5,760 bases of DNA from the NCBI GenBank assembly GCA_013375355.1, contig JABXJV010000095.1, forward strand, positions 1 to 5,760. The letters run 5' to 3'. Made by a program: the position numbers and the translations under genes. Origin of the DNA: Candidatus Helarchaeota archaeon. GTDB taxonomy: Archaea; Asgardarchaeota; Lokiarchaeia; Helarchaeales; JABXJV01. The notes beneath the pieces are model-generated. The model was not told where the DNA came from. It ran no database searches and was given only the letters and a program-made list of their open reading frames with translations. Below, one piece after another: positions 1-5,332 of the stretch (its first letter is position 1; the number at the start of each line of letters is the position of its first letter).

Positions 1-727
1 TATTAAGAAATTCTATGCCTATCAAGTAGTAGAACCCGAAACAACTCCAATCAAAAAAAATTCCAGATATGTTTCAAGTGGAGATATTGGTATAAAGCGA
101 TATTTAGTCAATTATATTAAAAATACGAAAGACTTTGTCGTTCTCTATCCGTCAGAACATATTTTTCAAGAATATATGAAACTATCCAAAAAGATATATG
201 ACCTTCAAAGCATATCTAAAAAAGAGAATGGAAGATACAGCACTAAACGGATAAGACGACTATTTTTGAAGCGAAAGCGAAAATTAGCAAACTACATGAA
301 TAACATAATTGCTGATTTGGTCAGAAAATTTAAGAATAATCAAGTTTCTAGGTATGTTGTGGGGGATTTATCCCACATCCGAGATGCAGAACTTCCCACC
401 TATTTCAAGAATAAAAAGAAGCTCAATACGATGATACAAAACTTCTGGTCGTTTGATCTTCTTATATGTAAGTTAAAAAATAAGTGTGAAGAGTTTGGTA
501 TCGAATTCGCACAAATTAATGAACGAGGAACTTCCTCAACTTGTCCTGTTTGCGGAAAAAAAGTTAAACCGAATGACCGCACCTTTAAATGTAAGAACTG
601 CGGTTATAAACAAGACAGGGATGTTGTGGGAAGTATCCAAATTCTCAATAAATATTCTCAAGATAATGGTTTAACTCTGCGGGTGGAGAACCATCCTATA
701 GTGTCTAGCGTTCTTATAGGGCATTAG
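1..727 (+). CDS. tnpB: TnpB, IS200/IS605-family RNA-guided endonuclease (5' end outside window)
   Basis: The frame is open from the first full codon at base 2, so the ATG at 176 is an internal methionine and the gene starts upstream of the window; 241 C-terminal residues are visible. Family knowledge: TnpB is a transposon-encoded RuvC nuclease guided by an omega RNA. Seen in order: RuvC-I motif GDIGIKRY with the Asp codon at 83-85; a Lys/Arg-rich helical stretch (about 200-340); the RuvC-II region VVGDLSHIRD (356-385), where the usual glutamate is Gly; NERGTSSTCPVCG, then CKNCG, making a four-Cys zinc ribbon (Cys codons 542, 551, 590, 599); and RuvC-III DRDVVGSIQIL with Asp codons at 614 and 620. 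The C-terminus is short and its codons overlap RNA hairpins that run to the IS end. No frameshift or internal stop is seen, so this part of the gene is intact. No tnpA is visible, but it could lie upstream. The family call is secure; nuclease activity is inferred. Confidence 0.93.
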   Translation, partial: IKKFYAYQVVEPETTPIKKNSRYVSSGDIGIKRYLVNYIKNTKDFVVLYPSEHIFQEYMKLSKKIYDLQSISKKENGRYSTKRIRRLFLKRKRKLANYMNNIIADLVRKFKNNQVSRYVVGDLSHIRDAELPTYFKNKKKLNTMIQNFWSFDLLICKLKNKCEEFGIEFAQINERGTSSTCPVCGKKVKPNDRTFKCKNCGYKQDRDVVGSIQILNKYSQDNGLTLRVENHPIVSSVLIGH

Positions 728-764
728 GAACTATGAATCCCCTCCTTTTAAGGAGGGGTAGTTC
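666..764 (+). ncRNA. Probable omega RNA (TnpB guide RNA) scaffold, 3' portion
   Basis: Three adjacent hairpins occupy the last 60 bases of tnpB and the 37 bases after its stop. Hairpin 1 pairs ATGGTT (666-671) with AACCAT (689-694) and extends inward with CTC/GAG (675-677 with 686-688) across a 3-base bulge. Hairpin 2 pairs CCTATA (695-700) with TATAGG (715-720). Hairpin 3 is the right-end palindrome at 728-764. In known IS200/IS605 elements the omega RNA overlaps the tnpB 3' end and finishes at the right end, and the guide is copied from flanking DNA just beyond. The arrangement here fits. The 5' boundary is unknown and probably lies further inside tnpB. All pairings were found by eye; no folding energy was calculated. 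Confidence 0.55.
728..764 (+). repeat. IS200/IS605-type right-end palindrome
   Basis: Directly after the tnpB stop codon, GAACTA (728-733) pairs with TAGTTC (759-764). Inside it, CCCCTCCTT (739-747) pairs with AAGGAGGGG (750-758) around a tiny TT centre. Five unpaired bases (734-738) bulge on the 5' side. An imperfect subterminal hairpin with an asymmetric bulge is the structure that TnpA recognises at IS200/IS605 ends. The exact cleavage site, a few bases beyond 764, cannot be fixed without an empty-site comparison. It is the only strongly G+C-rich palindrome in the window. Confidence 0.8.
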
Positions 765-849
765 AAATTCTAATAAAAAAATATCCATATATCGAAAAGA
801 TATAGAATATATAATTAAATAGAAGATTTAGGCAGAAATTATTAATTTT

Positions 850-892
850 TAAAATAAAAAATGATATTATTTTGTTTTAGAATTAAAAAAAT
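850..892 (-). terminator. Oligo-T terminator after the V4R-like gene pair
   Basis: Read on the minus strand, about 17 bases past the stop codon of the second V4R-like gene, there is a run of seven T (complement of 885-891), then a second run of six (complement of 856-861). Archaeal RNA polymerase commonly terminates at such U-tracts without a hairpin. The AT-richness of the region makes short T runs likely by chance, so this is a moderate call. Confidence 0.4.
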
Positions 893-907
893 ATTTGTAA
901 TCTAGAC

Positions 908-1519
908 TTAAGATGTCGTTGGGTGAAGAAATATTGTAAATTCCGCGTATTGATCTCCTTTCATAATGCATTTTGTCTCCTTGACTTGGACCGTTAATTC
1001 GTTGCCTACGTATTCTTCAATTGTTTCGACAGCAGCTTCAACAACTCCTGCCATAACCGAACCCCATGTCTGGCTTCCCGTAGTCTCTTTATTAACTTCT
1101 ATTGATTTATCAACTTTAAGCCCACCACAAAACATGCATCGATCTAGAGTGAAGATGACTCTTGGAGGATTCTGGTCATCTGGTGGATAGTATTTACAGC
1201 TAGAAAATTTTTGACCCGTCATGACATAATAAGAGGTTTCTATTATTGTTGGTATATCTTCTAAACTTTTAGAAAAAACATATTTTCCGATATCAAGGAA
1301 TTCGTAAGTTATATCATGACCTGCTAATTTACCTAACCTATGAAATTCTGTTAATGCAGACTCCAAAGTCCCATCTGTTAAATCCATTAACATTTTTACA
1401 TCTTCTAAATATGTCAAGGAAAAAATAAGACCACTTAACTTTGGTTGTCTCCACCATAACAATTTTTTTCCGACTTTAGATAAAACTCGTCTAAACCAAC
1501 CTAATTTATCAGGAACCAT
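908..1519 (-). CDS. V4R-like (4-vinyl reductase/TRAPP-fold) small-ligand-binding protein with CxxC
   Basis: A 203-residue soluble protein starting at ATG (1517-1519). The preceding AGGTGAT Shine-Dalgarno site overlaps the stop of the upstream gene, which fixes the start. No signal peptide or membrane segment is seen, although the N-terminus (residues 1-25) is basic and Trp-rich. Residues about 25-105 look alpha-helical. A core follows: a strand into DRCMFC (126-131), a helix at about 148-172 (TWGSVMAGVVEAAVETIEEY), then strands VQVKETKC (178-184) and GDQYAEFTIFL (188-198). The ending ETxCxxxGDxxxEFxI matches the V4R signature, except that Ala replaces the usual second Cys. V4R domains in other proteins bind hydrocarbons, aromatic compounds or porphyrins and share the TRAPP Bet3 fold. 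The CxxC could bind a metal (inference). An ATC-hydrolase-like family member is an alternative. The ligand is unknown. It is probably partnered with the gene immediately upstream. Confidence 0.6.
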   Translation of the reverse strand: MVPDKLGWFRRVLSKVGKKLLWWRQPKLSGLIFSLTYLEDVKMLMDLTDGTLESALTEFHRLGKLAGHDITYEFLDIGKYVFSKSLEDIPTIIETSYYVMTGQKFSSCKYYPPDDQNPPRVIFTLDRCMFCGGLKVDKSIEVNKETTGSQTWGSVMAGVVEAAVETIEEYVGNELTVQVKETKCIMKGDQYAEFTIFLHPTTS

Positions 1520-1522
1520 ATA

Positions 1523-1529
1523 ATCACCT
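1523..1529 (-). promoter_or_regulatory. Shine-Dalgarno site overlapping the upstream stop codon
   Basis: On the minus strand AGGTGAT precedes the ATG at 1519 by three bases, and its first bases fall inside the TAG stop (1528-1530) of the preceding gene. This GGTGAT core is the classic archaeal anti-16S match. The overlap suggests translational coupling, so the two V4R-like proteins would be made together. It is the clearest ribosome binding site on the minus strand of this window. Confidence 0.7.
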
Positions 1530-2061
1530 ATATTACTTCAATAATTTCATGGGTACATAATTTATCTCCACGAGCCTTTGAGGCTATTGTATTAACCACT
1601 ACCTTTGGAATATTTTTGTATCCGCTTTGATTTAAACTATTCAATAAAAATTCTATCGCTCCTCCGAGAGCTATACAATAATGGATTTCAGTTTCCTCTA
1701 CACCTTCCCAGCAGAGTATGCAGTTATCATCATAAACCAACCATTTTCTCGGTGTCTCTTTTTTAAATTCCTTAATTTTATGTAATTTAATGAAAAAATG
1801 TGTTTTATAAGTGTCTTGTAAAATTTTCTTTATAGTATTCCCTTTTGGTGTCCAATATAAAAGTAAATCTTCCATAACTCTATGCCCGAATTCCTTTAAT
1901 TTTACAATTCCTTTCTCTGTACCCCATTTCTCCTTAATCATGGGCATTATATAGCCATATATTATAGGGAGAATAGACCGACTCCACTTAACTTTTAACA
2001 TATCTTCTCTTTTTAATTCAATAAATGGGAGTTCCCCAGTAAAAATTTCCAATTTAAACAA
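1528..2061 (-). CDS. V4R-like protein with CxxC, partner of the adjacent gene
   Basis: A protein of up to 177 residues, with no ATG at its 5' end. The first possible start is TTG at 2059-2061, directly abutting a GAGGT motif. A second TTG at 2050-2052 sits about 9 bases from that motif and is the better-spaced start (174 aa). An in-frame TAA four codons upstream rules out a longer form. The layout parallels the neighbouring protein: a helical N-terminal half (about 25-95), DDNCILC (112-117; Cys114, Cys117), a helix with Cys129 (ALGGAIEFLLNSL, 131-143), a strand VVVNTIA (154-160), then RGDKLCTHEIIEV (164-176). The GDxxC ending is V4R-like, but the expected earlier Cys is missing, the reverse of the neighbour. 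It is probably soluble and cytoplasmic. A divergent paralogue forming a heterodimer is my inference; the function is unknown. Confidence 0.58.
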   Translation of the reverse strand: MFKLEIFTGELPFIELKREDMLKVKWSRSILPIIYGYIMPMIKEKWGTEKGIVKLKEFGHRVMEDLLLYWTPKGNTIKKILQDTYKTHFFIKLHKIKEFKKETPRKWLVYDDNCILCWEGVEETEIHYCIALGGAIEFLLNSLNQSGYKNIPKVVVNTIASKARGDKLCTHEIIEVI

Positions 2062-2134
2062 ACCTCGTAATTATTGTTAAATCTTAATCTCAAAAATTGT
2101 ATTAATTCATTAATAATCAATATTTCCTTTTCAC

Positions 2135-2142
2135 TATTTAAA
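2135..2142 (-). promoter_or_regulatory. Possible TATA box for the V4R-like gene pair
   Basis: On the minus strand TTTAAATA lies about 75 bases upstream of the first V4R-like gene. An archaeal transcription start some 25 bases downstream would leave a leader of about 50 bases carrying the GAGGT site. The match is good but the region is very AT-rich. If it is real, the pair is transcribed separately from the LysE gene upstream. Confidence 0.3.
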
Positions 2143-2178
2143 TTTTCAAAATCAATTGTAGAAGAAGCTTATATGTCT

Positions 2179-2928
2179 CTATATGATTAATATATTTTTT
2201 AACTCGGGAACGAAAGCACATAAAATAAATTTCACCCCAAGATAAGAAAAAAAGATTCCACAGCATATTAAAATGACAATATAAGTTCTGTCAGAAATAA
2301 CTTTTTTCCCTTTATAGATTGATATAGAAACAAAGGAATACCAAGCGAAGTCGCTTGAAATATGACCGAAAAAGTAAGTCACTACCCATGAAAATTGAAT
2401 CGATATTAAGCCAAGAGAGTATAGAAATTCCAGCATACCAGATAAAGAAACTCGTTCAAATAAATAAAACATATAAGTAAATCCGCTCGTTCCCCACCAA
2501 AGGATCCAAAATGGGTTCGAAATACTCAGGATGATTCCTTGAATAACAGGTGAATATTTAAAAATTGAGTTTTTTTTATTTTTACTCTTTTCTATCTCTG
2601 ATGAAAGAGATATTTCTTTTTTTTTCATTTCATAAAATAGCTGTACAGCCATGAAAATTAAAATGCTCCCACCTACTGTAGAAATTATAAAATAAACAAT
2701 GGGAATTCTAATAAGATTTATCAATCCATAAAAGGCAGCTAAAATCACAATAGCTTCCAAAATTGCATGTCCTACGATCATTAAAGGACCTACTAAATAT
2801 CCTCGTTGTCTTTTTGGAGTTTCTGAAATTACAGCAGTTAGAACTGGTCCAGGAGTTAATGCACCGGTAAATCCATAAATAAATGCACCCCCAAAAATAA
2901 TCAGGTATCCGATAATGTCTAAAGCCAT
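2179..2928 (-). CDS. LysE-family amino-acid exporter
   Basis: A 249-residue integral membrane protein of the LysE/RhtB translocator superfamily, whose members export amino acids or related small molecules by proton-coupled transport. About six hydrophobic segments are seen, near residues 6-28, 46-70, 74-98, 126-148, 165-188 and 215-238. The N-terminal signature GALTPGPVL (22-30) ends the first segment, GHAILE (53-58) lies in the second, and SNPFW (137-141) corresponds to the conserved NP in the fourth. A Lys/Glu-rich loop (about 101-122) separates the two halves, as in LysE. ATG 2926-2928 is the only sensible start, because in-frame TAA codons lie just upstream. There is no good Shine-Dalgarno, only GAAAAG. 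A TATA-like box about 26 bases upstream suggests a leaderless transcript. The substrate cannot be read from sequence. It is divergent from the DUF362 gene and 117 bp upstream of the V4R-like pair; no functional link to either is evident. Confidence 0.85.
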   Translation of the reverse strand: MALDIIGYLIIFGGAFIYGFTGALTPGPVLTAVISETPKRQRGYLVGPLMIVGHAILEAIVILAAFYGLINLIRIPIVYFIISTVGGSILIFMAVQLFYEMKKKEISLSSEIEKSKNKKNSIFKYSPVIQGIILSISNPFWILWWGTSGFTYMFYLFERVSLSGMLEFLYSLGLISIQFSWVVTYFFGHISSDFAWYSFVSISIYKGKKVISDRTYIVILICCGIFFSYLGVKFILCAFVPELKNILII

Positions 2929-2950
2929 CTTTTCTATTGTCCATTTAAAT

Positions 2951-2957
2951 TATTAAA
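2951..2957 (-). promoter_or_regulatory. Possible TATA box of the LysE-family gene
   Basis: On the minus strand TTTAATA is centred about 26 bases from the ATG at 2928. That is the distance expected between an archaeal TATA box and its transcription start, so transcription could begin at or near the start codon. This fits the lack of a Shine-Dalgarno sequence. AT-rich background limits confidence. Confidence 0.3.
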
Positions 2958-2996
2958 TTAGTATTATAGATTTAGTTATTAAAACATTTCAATTTG

Positions 2997-3019
2997 ATTA
3001 GGAAACTATAATTAGGAAA
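2997..3019. repeat. Tandem 9-bp direct repeat in a divergent intergenic region
   Basis: ATTAGGAAA occurs at 2997-3005 and again at 3011-3019, a 14-base period with CTATA between. It lies in the 191-bp gap between the divergently transcribed LysE and DUF362 genes. A shortened third copy (ATTAGGA, 3106-3112) coincides with the probable Shine-Dalgarno of the DUF362 gene. The pair could be an operator, but nothing in the window identifies a regulator. Confidence 0.35.
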
Positions 3020-3046
3020 GCTGATTTGATAAAATTAAAAAATTAC

Positions 3047-3057
3047 TTTATTATATC
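3047..3057 (+). promoter_or_regulatory. Possible promoter of the DUF362 gene
   Basis: TTTATTATATC is a TATA-like stretch about 65-73 bases upstream of the GTG start. It would give a transcript with a leader of about 40 bases that includes the AGGA ribosome site at 3109-3112. An alternative box, TTTCTATA (3093-3100), differs from TTTATATA at one base but would start transcription at the GTG itself and leave the SD unused. The sequence does not decide between them. Confidence 0.3.
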
Positions 3058-3119
3058 TTGTTTAGAACATTGTGAATAAATTAATTAATTACTTTCTATA
3101 CCCAAATTAGGACTTTAAG

Positions 3120-4277
3120 GTGAAAATTTTGACTGTTGGTATTATAAGGTCTAGTTTAAAAGAAGTTGATTCCAAAGTTCCCGAATTATTAGAATTGATT
3201 AAATATAAGCCTAAAAAGAAAAAGGTATTTATTAAACCTAATATTGTCGATGCTATTAATGCTAAATCAGGAGTTGTTGTCCCCCCTCAACTCGTTGATG
3301 CACTAATTGAATATTTAATAAATAAAAATATCTCTATAAATGATATTGTAGTGGCAGAGGGGACTGGATTTTTTAACGAAGAAAAACATTTTAAACGTTT
3401 GATAAAAGAATCTGGATATATTAAATTGGAGAAAAAGTACGGAATAGAGATCGAAAATTTAGAAAATACAGAAAGAATAACAAAAACCTGGGAATATGGA
3501 GAAATTGAGCTCCCTAAATATATTGAAACCCATGAATATATCAATATTCCGGTTATGAAAACTCACAGCCAAGCTACAGTAACTTTAGCCATGAAGAATC
3601 AAAAAGGATTGCTTCTTTTAAAAGATAAACAGAAATTTCATCGCACTAATGCTTATGGTAATCTTCATGATTCAATTTTGGAATTAGCAAAGGTAGCAAT
3701 TCCAGATCTTATCATCACTTCCGCAATTTTTGCAATTGAGGGGCACGGACCAACTTTAAATCCCCAGTCTAAAACCAAAAAATTAGATCTTTTGCTTGCC
3801 GGAACTGACTTGATAGAAATTGATAATGTTTGTTGCAATATAATGGGATTTGATGTAAATGAAATAAAACATATCCCAAAGGTCGAATTTTCTACAGTTG
3901 GTATTCCATTAGATGAAATAAAAACCAAATTTAAGGGACCTGACCCATATATGAAAGTCCAAAATGTGTATGTCCATTCATCCGATGGAGTTTGTACACA
4001 ATGCAGCATGGCAATTAGTCGCATGTTTCGTAAAATCCTGTTTGTGGAAGAGATTAGGGAAAAATTCGAAAAATTAAATAAAAACTATAATCGAATTGAT
4101 CTTATTTTTGGAAGTGATTTTACTGAACTTCCAGAACATGCAATTCCTGGGCAAACTTTTTGTTTTGGCGTATGTACCACAAATTTAGCAAAAGAAAAAG
4201 ATATACCGTATGTAAAAGAATGTCCTCCACATTACAATGATATGATCAAGCTAATTTTATCAGTGGTCGAGGAATGA
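3120..4277 (+). CDS. DUF362-family protein with a five-cysteine C-terminal part
   Basis: A 385-residue soluble protein starting at GTG. AGGA (3109-3112) lies seven bases upstream, and the next in-frame ATG falls beyond residue 140, inside the domain, so GTG is the start. DUF362 motifs seen in order: FIKPN (37-41), AEGTG (79-83), IPVMKTHS (143-150), TLAMKNQKG (155-163), His174 and His183, IPDLI (194-198), IEGHGP (206-211), and the aspartates of AGTDLIEID (227-235) followed by MGF (242-244). The family is widespread in archaea and anaerobic bacteria and has no settled biochemical role; many members are fused to ferredoxin domains. Here the C-terminal part instead has VCTQC (Cys292, Cys295), CFGVC (Cys348, Cys352) and KECPPH (Cys368), plausibly an Fe-S or zinc site. 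This is inferred, since the spacing is not a standard ferredoxin. The gene stands alone: divergent from the LysE gene and 142 bases before the next + strand gene. Confidence 0.88.
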   Translation: MKILTVGIIRSSLKEVDSKVPELLELIKYKPKKKKVFIKPNIVDAINAKSGVVVPPQLVDALIEYLINKNISINDIVVAEGTGFFNEEKHFKRLIKESGYIKLEKKYGIEIENLENTERITKTWEYGEIELPKYIETHEYINIPVMKTHSQATVTLAMKNQKGLLLLKDKQKFHRTNAYGNLHDSILELAKVAIPDLIITSAIFAIEGHGPTLNPQSKTKKLDLLLAGTDLIEIDNVCCNIMGFDVNEIKHIPKVEFSTVGIPLDEIKTKFKGPDPYMKVQNVYVHSSDGVCTQCSMAISRMFRKILFVEEIREKFEKLNKNYNRIDLIFGSDFTELPEHAIPGQTFCFGVCTTNLAKEKDIPYVKECPPHYNDMIKLILSVVEE

Positions 4278-4286
4278 GGAGTCCAT

Positions 4287-4320
4287 CTGCTTTTAAGCAA
4301 TGTTAGTTCAATTCAAGCAG
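4287..4320 (+). repeat. Hairpin-forming segment resembling the IS right end
   Basis: Ten bases after the DUF362 stop, CTTTTAAG (4290-4297), six bases, then TAGTTCAA (4304-4311) repeats in sequence and spacing the core of the tnpB-linked right end (745-752 and 759-766). Two competing stems are possible: TGCTT (4288-4292) with AAGCA (4295-4299), or CTGCTT (4287-4292) with AAGCAG (4315-4320). The strong G+C stem of the intact end is missing. It may be a decayed IS end, or simply a structured 3' untranslated region. Confidence 0.3.
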
Positions 4321-4355
4321 TTCCTTTAAACAATTATTCTTAGATTCTTTGAATA

Positions 4356-4363
4356 TTTATATT
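4356..4363 (+). promoter_or_regulatory. Possible TATA box for the transthyretin-like gene
   Basis: TTTATATT closely matches the archaeal TTTAWATA box. Transcription starting about 25 bases downstream would leave roughly 35 bases before the ATG at 4420, enough to include the AAGGG ribosome site at 4405-4409. This supports a promoter separate from the DUF362 gene and favours the ATG over the TTG at 4396. Confidence 0.4.
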
Positions 4364-4419
4364 ATTTAATAATAAATTATATGTGATAATTCAAATTGAA
4401 ATATGAAGGGAATAAAATT

Positions 4420-5307
4420 ATGACTAGAAATCGCGGAATAATTGGACATGTTGAATGGGGCGATGGAACTCCAGCTTCAAATTTAACTATTGAATTAGAA
4501 GAAAAAGATTTAATTTTTCATGATGTTTTACCTTGGGGAGAAACTGATGGGCAGGGAAATTTCATTATTTCATACCATCCAGAGATTTATGGAGGAGCAA
4601 GGCGTTTGGGTGAAAAACCTGATATTGAATTATTGATAGATTATTTAAATGACAAGGGAGAGGAAAAAACATTCAAAAAATTTTATAAAAATATAAAAGA
4701 TGAGTGGTTAAAAGTCGATTTAAAGCTTGAGGATCAAACAGGATCCCCCTCCCCTGAATCTAAGTTAGCATTTATTGGTATTTGTTCTGAGATGTTGAAT
4801 TTAAAAGATTCAATTAACCTTGATGACGTTGAATCAAACGATATTTGGGAGGCATGTGTCACTACTTCAACTGCATTTAGTCGATCAAGATATGAAAGAG
4901 TTATGAAATTAACTTCTTGGGGAGGAAAAGTTATTGTTGGAGATGTTATAGAAGGACCTTTAAAACGTAATGAAAAAAATCTGAATTCTAAGGGAATAAA
5001 AAGTCTAAATAATAGAAAGAACAAACCTAAACAAATTAAATTGAATTTCCTTTGGCTTGATGAAAATAAAAATCTTATACATGAAATAAATTTAGAAAAT
5101 CAGACAATGAACTATATAAGTGAGAAAGGTTTAAGAATATTACTTCGTGAAATTGACGAAACAGGTAAATCCTATAAATATTTACCAGTTGAACAAATAA
5201 AAATCACGTCTGAAATTCAAATTAAAGATAAAAATTTTAACTTTGAAGTGGTTTGCCTCGAATCCATTAATAAATTAAAAGGTTTAATAGGAATTCCTAA
5301 ATTATAA
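4420..5307 (+). CDS. Transthyretin/carboxypeptidase-regulatory-like domain protein with unknown C-terminal region
   Basis: I do not recognise the full protein (295 aa). I chose ATG 4420: AAGGG lies about ten bases upstream, and the homology-like region starts at once. A TTG at 4396 would add eight residues with no evident SD. Residues 5-103 resemble a small beta-sandwich of the transthyretin/carboxypeptidase-D-regulatory type: RGIIGHVEWGDGTPASNLTIELEEKD, then WGETDGQGNFIISY (39-52), a loop, and KPDIELLIDYL (66-76), ending in alternating hydrophobic residues (WLKVDLKLE). A Ser/Pro-rich linker (107-114) follows. Residues 115-183 (SKLAFIGICSEML to VIVGDVIEGPL) form a second compact region with Cys122 and Cys146, then a Lys/Asn-rich spacer (184-205) and a beta-rich C-terminus (206-295). 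No signal peptide or membrane segment is seen, so it is probably cytoplasmic, although this fold is often extracellular. It likely shares a transcript with the ABM-like gene 39 bp downstream. Function unknown. Confidence 0.75.
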   Translation: MTRNRGIIGHVEWGDGTPASNLTIELEEKDLIFHDVLPWGETDGQGNFIISYHPEIYGGARRLGEKPDIELLIDYLNDKGEEKTFKKFYKNIKDEWLKVDLKLEDQTGSPSPESKLAFIGICSEMLNLKDSINLDDVESNDIWEACVTTSTAFSRSRYERVMKLTSWGGKVIVGDVIEGPLKRNEKNLNSKGIKSLNNRKNKPKQIKLNFLWLDENKNLIHEINLENQTMNYISEKGLRILLREIDETGKSYKYLPVEQIKITSEIQIKDKNFNFEVVCLESINKLKGLIGIPKL

Positions 5308-5332
5308 TAAATTATTAAATATTCAACCTGGT

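Noticed and set aside
176..178. ATG at 176 as the start of tnpB
   Set aside because: The frame continues open upstream to base 2 and encodes the RuvC-I motif GDIG, so this methionine is internal.
486..674. 62-codon + strand frame inside tnpB
   Set aside because: It lies wholly within tnpB, which carries clear zinc-ribbon and RuvC motifs in the other frame; the peptide has no recognisable pattern.
788..804. Hairpin TATATC-GAAAA-GATATA past the IS right end
   Set aside because: Six A/T-dominated pairs in AT-rich DNA are expected by chance; it lies outside the omega RNA and next to no gene end that needs it.
966..1190. 74-codon + strand frame opposite a V4R-like gene
   Set aside because: It is antisense to the CxxC and V4R tail region; low-complexity Ser/Thr composition typical of a shadow frame.
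2101..2114. ATTAAT-TC-ATTAAT symmetric motif upstream of the V4R-like pair
   Set aside because: ATTAAT is self-complementary and common in such AT-rich spacers; no second site or regulator supports an operator.
2708..2944. 78-codon minus-strand frame starting just upstream of the LysE gene
   Set aside because: It overlaps the LysE gene in another frame. The LysE frame carries TPGPV and membrane segments; this one is Cys/Arg/Trp-rich and pattern-free.
3665..4024. 119-codon minus-strand frame opposite the DUF362 gene
   Set aside because: It is antisense to strongly conserved DUF362 motifs and has no SD or recognisable domain; a shadow frame. The same applies to 3287-3544.
4734..5024. 96-codon minus-strand frame opposite the transthyretin-like gene, and 5217-5465 opposite its end and the ABM-like gene
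   Set aside because: Both are antisense to better supported genes with good ribosome sites, and show no domain.
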